Assembly (NCBI GenBank): GCA_963728825.1
Contig: CAVSLA010000004.1
Span: 992,001-1,056,000 of the forward strand
Direction: 5' to 3'
DNA: 64,000 nt
Source of the DNA: CAVREM01 sp963728825
Lineage (GTDB): Bacteria > Acidobacteriota > Vicinamibacteria > Vicinamibacterales > CAVVIG01
Under the pieces are notes generated by a model that did no database searches, was not told the origin of the DNA, and worked only from the letters and a program-made list of their open reading frames with translations. This document shows, piece after piece, positions 15,160-23,383 of the stretch; positions within the stretch are counted from its first letter, which is position 1; each line of letters opens with the position of its first letter. Position numbers and translations under genes: made by a program.

Positions 15160-16397
15160 CTAATACACCACCCTGAGATTCTGTGGCGCCATCGGCGGCC
15201 CCGACGCGACATGCTCGTCCGCGCCCGCGTCGGCCGCCGATCCCTGCGGCCGGGGTTGGCCGTCCCAGTCGGTCCCGGCGCTCGCCATCACCGCAACCCT
15301 ATCGAGCGCCGTCGTTGCAGTCGGCACGAGGTGCAGATCGCCCGTCGCAGGACTGACGAACAACGCAGCGGTTGCATAGGTGATGTTGCCCATGACCGTT
15401 CCGCTCGCGCCGTTTCGTGCCAGGACCACTCCATCGAGCAGGTTGTTGGCGATCGTCACGCCGGTCGAGTTCGGAAAGCGGTACTCGATGAGCGACGGAT
15501 AGCCGCCCGAGGCGAGGATGGTGTTGTGCAGCACCTGGGTGTTGGGTGAGTCGAAGACGCCAATCGCCGCGTCGCCGGCGACTGCCGCGCTCCGATAGAT
15601 GAAATTGTTGCGCACGATTCCGCCGGTGTGATCGTTCGGCGTGCGCTCGATGAGGCCGAACGCAATCTCACGCTGGCAGTTGATGAACGTATTCCCCTCG
15701 GCGACCGTCCCTGAGGATCCGTTCCACATCAGGATCGCCGGGCCGGCCAGCCCCTGAGGAGCGCGGATATTCCGGAACAGATTGTGGCGAATCGTCCAGT
15801 TGCGCCCGCTGTGCACGTCGACGCCGTTGGTGTAGTCGTCGCGGCTCGTCGTCTCGTACTCGATGACCAGGTACTGGACGATGCCGTTGTCGACGCCGCC
15901 GCCCGCCGGATTCGGATTGGCCTTGATGAACTGCTGGCCGGCGTTGATCAAGGTGACGTTGTGGACGAGCGGCGATTGCGTACCGGCGTTCAGGATGATG
16001 GGGTGGTAATAGATGTCGCGGATGGTCAGGTTGGCAATCGTGACGCCGGTGACCTGGCCGCCGACCCAGATGCCATGCGGGATCGACGCATTGGTCATGC
16101 CCGGCCCTTTCAACACCACATCGGCGGCGTTGCCGGTCGCGCCGCGGATTCCGACATTGCTGAACGTGCCGTTGACGTAGAGCGTGCCCCTCAGGACGTA
16201 GGTCCCTGGCGCGACGACGATGGTGGTGTTGACGCGAGGTTCGAGATCGCGGTCTGGAGTTGCGCCTCTGACGCGACGTTGACGACGGTGCCGGTTGGCG
16301 ACGGGAGAGCCGGGGCCGGCCGAGCTGGAGCCGCCGTGGAGGTTCCCGGAAAGAAGAAGAAGAGGACGCCCAGCGCGGCGCCGAACCGACGCGTCAT
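15160..16397 (-). CDS. Exported right-handed beta-helix protein (frameshifted near 16233)
   Basis: Start at ATG 16397 gives a signal peptide (MTRRFGAALGVLFFFFPGT). The mature start (TVVNVASEAQLQTAISNLA) is typical of parallel beta-helix and pectate-lyase-like proteins. A one-base deletion in GCGTCAACACC (plus strand about 16229-16237) breaks the frame; restoring it joins SNTTIVVAPGTYVLRG to the downstream frame beginning before 16119. The rest has repeated rungs (GVTIANLTIRDI, NWTIRHNLFRNI, GVTIANNLLDGV). The family includes pectate lyases and epimerases; no catalytic set was identified. Probably extracellular. Confidence 0.7.
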
Positions 16398-16514
16398 GAC
16401 GTCAGGCGATGAGGCAAGCGCCGTTCCCAGCTGAGATTGACCGAAATCCGAGCGAATCGACGGCTCTCGCTGCTTTTCCCTTACGACTCCAGCGTTCTTC
16501 ACCGCAAGAGGGTC

Positions 16515-16543
16515 TTGACGACCTATTTGGTCGGAGATAGACT
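16515..16543 (+). promoter_or_regulatory. Promoter of the iron operon
   Basis: TTGACG (16515-16520) and TAGACT (16538-16543) with a 17-nt spacer, upstream of the PepSY gene. The predicted transcription start is about 16550, just before the Fur-like dyad. Confidence 0.5.
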
Positions 16544-16553
16544 GCGTCTTCGA

Positions 16554-16574
16554 AAGTGAGACTCAGTATCACTT
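16554..16574 (+). promoter_or_regulatory. Fur-box-like operator
   Basis: A 21-bp dyad with arms AAGTGA and TCACTT and inner arms ACT/AGT. Only one arm pair is mismatched. The core TGAGACT-C-AGTATCA (16557-16571) fits the 7-1-7 Fur form (TGATAAT-N-ATTATCA) at 11 of 14 arm positions. It lies at the predicted transcript start of an iron-uptake operon, where Fe-bound Fur would block initiation. Confidence 0.6.
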
Positions 16575-16619
16575 CAGCCGAGCTCATCGCGACCCGGCTG
16601 CCTCACATCGGATGGCGTC

Positions 16620-17804
16620 ATGACGTTCCGCAAGCTGCTGTTCTGGATCCACCTCACCGCGGGCGTGACCGCGGGCCTCGTGATTCTTACCATGTCTCTC
16701 ACGGGCGTGCTGCTCATGTACGAGCGGCAGCTCATCGAATGGTCCGATCGTCATTTCAAGAGCGCCGCGTCGGACGACAGTGCCCGACGGCTGCCCGTCG
16801 AGACGCTGATTGCTCAGGCGTCCGAACAGCGGCCCGCGCAGCCGCCGACCGCCATCACACTGCGGTCGGACCGCGAAGCTCCGGCCGCGGTGACACTCGG
16901 TCAGAGCGTCGTCTACCAGGACGTCTACACCGGCCGCCTGATCGGCGAGCCGACCACCGGCGTCCGCGCCGCGATGAGCAAGCTGCGCATCTGGCACCGC
17001 TACATGGCGCTGGATGGCGACGCCCGCGCCTTCGGCAAGGCGATCAGCGGCTGGGCGAACCTGATCTTCCTGTTCATCGTGCTCTCGGGCATGTACCTCT
17101 GGATTCCGCGCGTCGTGAACTGGCGCGCGATCCGATCGGTGGCGACGTTCCGCCGGGGCCTGCCGGGCAAGGCGCGCGATTTCAACTGGCACAACGTCAT
17201 CGGCATCTGGTCTGCCGTGCCGCTGGCCATCGTCGTCGCGACGGCCACGCCCATCTCGTTTCCGTGGGCCAACGCGCTCGTCTATCGCCTCGTCGGCGAA
17301 GCGCCGCCGGCGCCGGCCGCCGCCGCACGTCCGCCGGCGACGAACAGTCCCGCAACCGATCGCCAGGCGCCGCGTCCCGTCCAGACGAACGGACTCAATG
17401 TTCTGTGGGCGCGCGCTGAGCAACAAGTACCCGACTGGCGAAGCATCAACCTGCGCCTCTCGACGTCTGGTACCGCACCGGCAGTCTTTGCCATCGATAG
17501 TGGCAACGGCGGCCAGCCGCAGCTGCGCTCGACCCTGACGCTCGACGCCGCAACCGGCGAGGTCGTCCGCTGGGAGCCCTTCGAAAGCCAGACCCCCGGC
17601 CGCCGCCTGCGCAGCTGGAGCCGCTTCACGCACACCGGCGAGTACTACGGGCTGACCGGACAGACCATCGCCGGCATCGTCTCGGCGGGAGCCGTGGTCC
17701 TCGTCTACACCGGACTCGCCCTGGCCCTGCGCCGATTCACTGCCTGGATCAGGAAAGCCCGTGCCGGCGAACGGCGCGAAGTGTCGACATCCGAGGCGGC
17801 CTGA
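16620..17804 (+). CDS. PepSY-associated transmembrane protein (iron uptake, PiuB-like)
   Basis: 394 aa with the PepSY_TM layout: a first membrane helix (about 7-33, LFWIHLTAGVTAGLV), a periplasmic PepSY part, then FGKAISGWANLIFLFIVLSG with LWIPR, the conserved FNWHNVIGIWS helix, a second periplasmic domain (about 260-340), and a last membrane helix (about 348-370). The conserved His residues (WIH, WHR, WHN) fit the family, which is linked to ferric-siderophore reduction or export across the inner membrane. It is first in a Fur-box operon with a TonB receptor 42 nt downstream. Confidence 0.8.
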   Translation: MTFRKLLFWIHLTAGVTAGLVILTMSLTGVLLMYERQLIEWSDRHFKSAASDDSARRLPVETLIAQASEQRPAQPPTAITLRSDREAPAAVTLGQSVVYQDVYTGRLIGEPTTGVRAAMSKLRIWHRYMALDGDARAFGKAISGWANLIFLFIVLSGMYLWIPRVVNWRAIRSVATFRRGLPGKARDFNWHNVIGIWSAVPLAIVVATATPISFPWANALVYRLVGEAPPAPAAAARPPATNSPATDRQAPRPVQTNGLNVLWARAEQQVPDWRSINLRLSTSGTAPAVFAIDSGNGGQPQLRSTLTLDAATGEVVRWEPFESQTPGRRLRSWSRFTHTGEYYGLTGQTIAGIVSAGAVVLVYTGLALALRRFTAWIRKARAGERREVSTSEAA

Positions 17805-17846
17805 CGAGCCGAGTCGTTCCGGCCGCTCTCATCTGACGGAATCACT

Positions 17847-20300
17847 ATGAAGAACAAAACTGCTCGCAAGCGAGACGGCGCGATCGTCGTGGGCGCGCTT
17901 GTCGCAACCGCCGCCGTCGGCGTCAGGCCGGCCACCGCGTCGCAAGTAGCGGCTGCGCACAGATCGAAGTACGAAGACGTGATCGCGGAGGTCGTGAAGA
18001 CGATGCGATCGGCTGACGCGTTGGGCGGTCAACAGACAGCTGCCGTGCCGCGCTTCGATATTCCTCCCGGACCGCTTCGGACGGTGCTCGCTGCGCTTCA
18101 GAAAGAGACCGGCATTTCGGCGACCGCCGTCCGCGACGAGATCTTCGATCTGCAATCGCCCGGCGTGTCAGGCATGTTCTCGCCGCAGCAGGCGATCGAG
18201 CAGCTGCTGGCGCGCACCGGTGTCGTCTTTCATTTCACGTCGGCCACCGCCATCGTCCTCGACCTGTTCACGCAGGCGGAGTTCGTCGAGGTGACCGGTC
18301 AAACGGCGCCGCGCGCAACGTTGCCGCAGCTGGCCGCGCCGCTGCGGGATGTGCCGCAGACGGTGACCGTCATCCCCAGCGACGTGATTCAGTCGCAGGG
18401 CGCGACCACCCTGCGCGACGTGCTGCGCAATGTCACCGGCATCAGCGTACAGGCTGGAGAAGGCGGCGTGCCGGCGGGCGACAACCTCTCGATTCGCGGT
18501 TTCAATGCGCGGACCGACATCTTCATCGACGGCGTCCGCGATTCGGGTGGCTATACGCGCGACTCCTTCAACACCGAACAGGTCGAGGTGGTCAAGGGGC
18601 CTTCTTCCTCGTATTCGGGCCGCGGCTCGACCGGCGGCAGCGTGAACATGGCGACCAAGGCGCCGCTCCTGACCTCGGCGCGCCACGCCAGCCTCGGCGG
18701 TGGATCATCGGCGTACAAGCGCGGCACCTTCGACGTCAATCAGCCGATGGGTGAGAGCGTGGCGGTCCGCTTCAACGCGATGTGGACCGACTCGGGAGCG
18801 CCGGGCCGCAACGAGGTCACCAGCGAACGGTGGGGCATCGCGCCGTCGCTCGCCATCGGCCTTGGCACGCCGACGAAAGTGACGCTGAACTACTCACATC
18901 TGGCCCAGGACAACCTCCCCGACTACGGCATCCCCTGGGTTCCTCCGACCAATGCGCCGCTCAGCGGCTACGCCGACCAGGCTCCGCCGGTGAGCTTCGA
19001 GAACTTCTACGGGCTGACCCGCCGTGACTACGAGAACACGCTCAACGACACCGCGACCGCGACGGCCGAACACGCCTTCGGCGGTGCGGCAAGCCTTCGC
19101 TCGCTCGTCCGCTACGGGCGCACGAAGCGCGACTCGCTCATTACCGCGCCGCGCTTCGAAGCCAACGGCTCGACGGCGATTCGCCGGACCGACTGGAAAT
19201 CGCGCGATCAGGCCGATGCGATTCTGGCGCACCAGACCGACGTCACGTTGCGGTTCTCCACCGGCGCGGTCCGGCACACGGTCATCAGCGGCATCGAGCT
19301 GGCGCGCGAGACCTCGGAGAACTGGAACCGGATCGAACTGAATCCGGCAGCGCCATCGACCGACCTGTTCAATCCGACTCCCGGACAGGCCTATACGAGC
19401 CGCCTGGTGCGCGACGGCGCGGTAACCGACGCGACCGCGACGTCGGCTGCGGCGTTTGCCGTCGACACCGTGGAAGTCGGCTCACACGTGCAGCTGACCG
19501 GCGGGCTGCGCCTCGATCGGTTCGCCCTCGACTACCTCACACGAAGTGCCGCCAACGTCGATACCCGGCTTGAGCGGACCGATCACATGGTGAGCTGGCG
19601 CAGCGGCGTCGTGTTCAAGCCGCGTCCCGAAGGCAGCATCTATGCCGGTGCGGGCACATCGCTCAACCCCAGCACCGAGGGGCTGAGCCTGACAAGCAGC
19701 ACGGTCGCCGTTGCGCCCGAGAAGACCCGCAGCTTCGAGGCCGGCACGAAATGGGATCTGCTCGAAGGACGGCTCGGGATGAACGCGGCGGCCTTCTACA
19801 CGATGAAAACCAACGCACGCACGCCAGGTATCAACCCCGGCGAGCCGCCGACGGTTCTGCAAGGCGAGCACATCGTCCGGGGCGTGGAAATGGGCGTCAA
19901 CGGCAGCGTCAATCCGCGCTGGCAGCTGTTCGGCAGCTATACCTTCATGCACAGCGAGATCACCGAGTCGAACAATGCCGCCGAGCTCGGGCGGGAATTC
20001 GGCAACACGCCGAACCACTCGCTCAGCTTCTGGACGACGTTCCGGTTGCCGTGGGAGGTGCAGGTCGGCGGCGGTACGCAGTTCGTCGGCGACCGGTTCA
20101 ACGGCAACACGGGCGCCCGGACCGCGCCGTCTTACTGGCTGATCGATGCGATGGCGGCGTACCCGGTCAACGAACGGCTCACGCTTCGGGTGAACGGAAA
20201 CAACCTTGCCAACGAGCGTTACATCGATCGCGTCGGCGGCGGGCACTTCATTCCTGGACCGGCGCGCTCCGCGATGGTGTCCCTCGATATCGGCCTCTGA
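17847..20300 (+). CDS. TonB-dependent catecholate-type siderophore receptor with STN domain
   Basis: 817 aa. Signal peptide in the first 33 residues, then an STN (secretin/TonB short N-terminal) domain (about 70-135: FDIPPGPLRTVLAALQKETG). The plug domain (about 160-270) includes PQTVTVIPSDVI and LSIRGFNARTDIFIDGVRD. A 22-strand barrel closes with NGNNLANERYIDRVGGG and a terminal aromatic-type strand. The sequence style matches Fiu/PiuA receptors. An STN domain normally signals to an anti-sigma factor; none is adjacent. Third-gene PiuC supports a catecholate iron substrate. Confidence 0.88.
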   Translation: MKNKTARKRDGAIVVGALVATAAVGVRPATASQVAAAHRSKYEDVIAEVVKTMRSADALGGQQTAAVPRFDIPPGPLRTVLAALQKETGISATAVRDEIFDLQSPGVSGMFSPQQAIEQLLARTGVVFHFTSATAIVLDLFTQAEFVEVTGQTAPRATLPQLAAPLRDVPQTVTVIPSDVIQSQGATTLRDVLRNVTGISVQAGEGGVPAGDNLSIRGFNARTDIFIDGVRDSGGYTRDSFNTEQVEVVKGPSSSYSGRGSTGGSVNMATKAPLLTSARHASLGGGSSAYKRGTFDVNQPMGESVAVRFNAMWTDSGAPGRNEVTSERWGIAPSLAIGLGTPTKVTLNYSHLAQDNLPDYGIPWVPPTNAPLSGYADQAPPVSFENFYGLTRRDYENTLNDTATATAEHAFGGAASLRSLVRYGRTKRDSLITAPRFEANGSTAIRRTDWKSRDQADAILAHQTDVTLRFSTGAVRHTVISGIELARETSENWNRIELNPAAPSTDLFNPTPGQAYTSRLVRDGAVTDATATSAAAFAVDTVEVGSHVQLTGGLRLDRFALDYLTRSAANVDTRLERTDHMVSWRSGVVFKPRPEGSIYAGAGTSLNPSTEGLSLTSSTVAVAPEKTRSFEAGTKWDLLEGRLGMNAAAFYTMKTNARTPGINPGEPPTVLQGEHIVRGVEMGVNGSVNPRWQLFGSYTFMHSEITESNNAAELGREFGNTPNHSLSFWTTFRLPWEVQVGGGTQFVGDRFNGNTGARTAPSYWLIDAMAAYPVNERLTLRVNGNNLANERYIDRVGGGHFIPGPARSAMVSLDIGL

Positions 20301-20309
20301 AGGAACGGC

Positions 20310-20990
20310 ATGCTGCTGCACATACCGGATGTGTTGACCGCCGACGAGGTCGCGCGCGCGCGTCAGCAGCTGGATGAGACCAACTGGGTGGACGGCCGGG
20401 TCACCGCCGGCCACCAGTCGATGCGCACGAAGCGCAATCAGCAGATACCGGAGACGCACCCGGTCGCCGAGGAGATTGGCGACGTCATCCTGAGCGCGCT
20501 GCAGCGGCACCCCTTGTTCGTCGCGGCGGCGCTGCCGTTACGGGTCTTTCCGCCGCTGTTCAACCGCTACGTCGAAGGGGAGTCGTTCGGCAGCCACGTC
20601 GACAACGCCGTCCGCCAGATCGCCGGCACCGGACACCGCATTCGGACCGACCTGTCGGCGACGCTCTTTCTCAGCGCCCCCGACGAGTACGAGGGCGGCG
20701 AGCTGCTCATCGAAGACACCTACGGCGTCCACTCGGTGAAGCTGCCCGCCGGACATCTGGTGCTCTATCCGTCGACGAGCCTGCACCGCGTCCAGCCGGT
20801 GACCCGCGGCGCGCGGATCGCCTCGTTCTTCTGGATCCAGAGCATGGTTCGGGACGACGGCGAGCGGACGCTGCTGTTCGATCTCGACGTGGCGATCCAG
20901 CGGCTGAATCAGGACTCGCCGGATCACCCGGCGGCGGTCCCGCTCACCAGCGTGTACCACAACCTTCTGCGGCGGTGGGCCGAGATGTGA
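20310..20990 (+). CDS. piuC: PiuC/YbiX-type Fe(II)/2-oxoglutarate dioxygenase
   Basis: 226 aa. The PKHD-type hydroxylase motif is complete: His96 and Asp98 in SHVDNAV, His159 in SLHRVQ, and Arg169 in GARIASFF for 2-oxoglutarate. These positions agree with those of E. coli YbiX. It follows the receptor after 9 nt, as piuC follows piuA and ybiX follows fiu in proteobacteria. Probably cytoplasmic, with a role in iron-siderophore handling; the substrate is not established for the family. Confidence 0.85.
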   Translation: MLLHIPDVLTADEVARARQQLDETNWVDGRVTAGHQSMRTKRNQQIPETHPVAEEIGDVILSALQRHPLFVAAALPLRVFPPLFNRYVEGESFGSHVDNAVRQIAGTGHRIRTDLSATLFLSAPDEYEGGELLIEDTYGVHSVKLPAGHLVLYPSTSLHRVQPVTRGARIASFFWIQSMVRDDGERTLLFDLDVAIQRLNQDSPDHPAAVPLTSVYHNLLRRWAEM

Positions 20991-21047
20991 CGTTATTTCC
21001 CGGCTCGCTTGTGCCACAATGACCGGACCGCTTTCAGGAGGCCGGCC

Positions 21048-22106
21048 ATGGGTTTGATGGACTTCATCAAGGGCGAGCTGATCGAGATCATCGAGTGGAC
21101 CGATGACTCGCGCGACACCCTCTCGTATCGATTCCCCGATCAGGACAAGGAAATCAAGCGCGGCGCGCAGCTGATCGTCCGCGAGTCGCAGATGGTGCAG
21201 TTCGTCTACCTCGGGCAGTTCGGCGATCTGTTCGCGCCGGGCAAACACACGCTGACCACCGACAACATCCCGATCCTGACGACGCTGCAGGGGTGGAAGT
21301 ACGGCTTCGAGACGCCGTTCAAGGCCGACGTCTACTACGTCACCACGCGGCTGTTCACCGGCAACAAGTGGGGCACCTCGAACCCGGTGATGGTGCGCGA
21401 CCAGGACTTCGGCATCGTCCGGCTCCGCGCGTTCGGCACCTACGACTTCAAGATCGTGAACGTGCCGCGCTTCCTGAAGGAAGTCGCCGGCACCGACATC
21501 CACTTCCGCCTCGACGAGTTCGCCGACGTCATGCGCTCCCGCATCGTCAGCGTCTTCAGCGAGGCGCTCGCCTCGAGCAAGGTGCCGGCGCTCGATATCG
21601 CCACGCGCTACAGCGAGCTCGGCGAGGCGCTGCTGCCGTTGATCAACCCGGTGCTGACCGACAAGTACGGCATCCAGATGGCCTGCTTCGTGCTCGAGAA
21701 CGTGTCGGTGCCGCCGGAAGTCGAGCAGGCGATCGACAAGCGGTCCAGCATGGCCGCGGTCGGCAACCTGAACGACTACGTGAAATATCAGATGGCGCAG
21801 GGCTTCGAGCAGCGCGGCGCCGGCGTGGCCGGCGTGGGCGCGGAAATCGCCGTCGGCATGGCGATGGCGCAGCAGATGGTGAGCCAGCCTGGCGGCATCG
21901 CGGCCCAGGCGACGCCGGCCGCCGCCCCGGCGATGCCGGGCGGTACCGCCATCCCCGAAACGTTGAGCGCGGCGCAGGCCGCCCAGGCGCTCGGCGTGAC
22001 CGAAGCCGACGTGATTGCCAGCCTGGAAGCCGGCGACTTGAAAGGCAAGAAGATCGGCACGCAGTGGCGGGTGACGCGCGCGCAGCTGGCGGCGTTCCTG
22101 TCCTAG
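21048..22106 (+). CDS. SPFH-domain protein with C-terminal helix-turn-helix/tag domain
   Basis: ATG 21048 follows AGGAGG (21036-21041). The 352-aa product belongs to the virion-core/YdjI-like SPFH family: N-terminal MDFIKGELIEIIEWTDD and the SPFH (band 7) region to about residue 215, with DKYGIQM and VSVPPEVEQAIDKR. A Gly/Ala/Met-rich linker leads to a C-terminal about 55-aa domain (ETLSAAQAAQALGVTEADV ... KKIGTQWRVTRAQL), which looks like an excisionase-type helix-turn-helix. The zinc-ribbon partner starts 1 nt after its stop; the two genes commonly travel together. Membrane scaffolding is the likely role. Confidence 0.8.
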   Translation: MGLMDFIKGELIEIIEWTDDSRDTLSYRFPDQDKEIKRGAQLIVRESQMVQFVYLGQFGDLFAPGKHTLTTDNIPILTTLQGWKYGFETPFKADVYYVTTRLFTGNKWGTSNPVMVRDQDFGIVRLRAFGTYDFKIVNVPRFLKEVAGTDIHFRLDEFADVMRSRIVSVFSEALASSKVPALDIATRYSELGEALLPLINPVLTDKYGIQMACFVLENVSVPPEVEQAIDKRSSMAAVGNLNDYVKYQMAQGFEQRGAGVAGVGAEIAVGMAMAQQMVSQPGGIAAQATPAAAPAMPGGTAIPETLSAAQAAQALGVTEADVIASLEAGDLKGKKIGTQWRVTRAQLAAFLS

Positions 22107-22107
22107 C

Positions 22108-23202
22108 GTGGAGGAGCCTGCTCCCGAGCCGCCGCTTCGCGACGCGGTTGCCGACGCGCGCGACAAATTCCATTGCCCGGCCTGCGGCGCGGACGCGAAC
22201 TGGAATCCCGCCAAGCAGGCGCTGGTCTGCCCGTTCTGCGGCAACGAATCGCCGTTCGTCCTCCCGCAGCGTGAAGCGGCGACCGCCGTCGTCGAGCACG
22301 ATCTGCTCGCCGCCCTCAGCCGCCTGCCGTCTGAGGAGGGCTGGAACGCCGACAAGACATCCGTCCGCTGTCAGAGCTGCAAGGCGGTGTCGGTGTTCGA
22401 TGCCGGCAAGGTCGGGCGCAACTGCGAGTTCTGCGGATCGGCGCAACTCCTGCCGTACGAAGAAGTCGAAGCGGCGTTCCGCCCGGAATCGCTGCTGCCG
22501 CTGAAGGTCGCCGAGGCTGCTGCGCGCGATCTGATCCGGCGGTGGTACGGACGCCAGTGGCTCGCGCCGAATGCGCTCGGCAAGCGCGCGCTGACCGACA
22601 CCGTGAAAGCGATCTATCTGCCGTTCTGGACGTTCGATGCGCACGCCTACGCGCGCTGGACGGCGGAATCAGGGACCTATTACTACACCGGCAGCGGCAA
22701 GAGCCGGAAGCGTCATGTGCGCTGGCGTCCCGCGGCCGGTGAGCTGTCGCATGTCTTCGACGATGAGCTGGTGTGTGCGTCGACCGGCGTGCACATGGGA
22801 CGGCTGAGAGCGGTCGAGCCGTTCCCGACCGGCGAGGTCATTCCGTACGACGCCGGCTTCGTGGCCGGCTGGGTCGTCGAGCGCTATCAAATCGATCTGC
22901 GCGCCGCCGCGGCGAGGGCGCTCGAGCAGATGAACGCGACGCTGCGTGCGATGTGCGGCCGCGAAGTGCCGGGTGATACGCACCGCAACCTGCAGGTCGA
23001 CGCGACCTTCAGCAATCAGCGCTTCAAGCACATTCTCGCGCCGGTGTGGCTGGTGAGCTACGTCTACCACGCCAAGTCGTATCAGGTGATCGTCAACGGC
23101 GTCACGGGCAAGATTGCCGGTGAGCGGCCCTGGAGCTGGATCAAGATCGCGCTGCTCGTCCTGGCGGTCCTGATCGTTCTCGTCATCCTCAATTCGAACT
23201 AG
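22108..23202 (+). CDS. Zinc-ribbon membrane-anchored protein paired with the SPFH gene
   Basis: GTG start at 22108, directly after the SPFH stop. The 364-aa product has four CxxC pairs in its first 115 residues (CPACGADANWNPAKQALVCPFCG, CQSCKAV, CEFCGSAQ), so two zinc ribbons. It is followed by a conserved domain with YLPFWTFDAHAYARW and the LAPVWLVSYVYHAKSYQV segment, and one C-terminal transmembrane helix (about 343-361). The family accompanies YdjI-type SPFH proteins; its biochemical role is unknown. Confidence 0.75.
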   Translation: MEEPAPEPPLRDAVADARDKFHCPACGADANWNPAKQALVCPFCGNESPFVLPQREAATAVVEHDLLAALSRLPSEEGWNADKTSVRCQSCKAVSVFDAGKVGRNCEFCGSAQLLPYEEVEAAFRPESLLPLKVAEAAARDLIRRWYGRQWLAPNALGKRALTDTVKAIYLPFWTFDAHAYARWTAESGTYYYTGSGKSRKRHVRWRPAAGELSHVFDDELVCASTGVHMGRLRAVEPFPTGEVIPYDAGFVAGWVVERYQIDLRAAAARALEQMNATLRAMCGREVPGDTHRNLQVDATFSNQRFKHILAPVWLVSYVYHAKSYQVIVNGVTGKIAGERPWSWIKIALLVLAVLIVLVILNSN

Positions 23203-23220
23203 GGCGGACGTCTTCATCGA

Positions 23221-23325
23221 GGCGCACCTAAGAGGTGCGCCCTACTTCCGCACGTACGTAGGGCGGACCTCTCAGGTCCGCCGGGTGCATCCGGACGTAC
23301 GTAGGGCGGACCTCTTAGGTCCGCC
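23221..23325. repeat. Three copies of the CTACGTACGTAG-linked palindrome
   Basis: Copies at 23221-23245 (reverse), 23253-23282 and 23295-23325 (forward). Each is GTAGGGCGGACCT, a 3-nt loop, then AGGTCCGCC, with stem changes on both arms in copy 1 (GCGCACCT/AGGTGCGC). They lie between convergent genes and could terminate transcription from both sides. Confidence 0.75.
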
Positions 23326-23383
23326 GAGCGTTCGCTGAATCTAAAAAGACCCGGCCTACATCAGCCTCGACACCCGGCCTCCA

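Noticed and set aside
20538..22355. 605-codon open frame on the minus strand
   Set aside because: Antisense to piuC and the SPFH gene. It has Arg/His/Ala-biased composition without motifs, a usual by-product of high-GC third positions.
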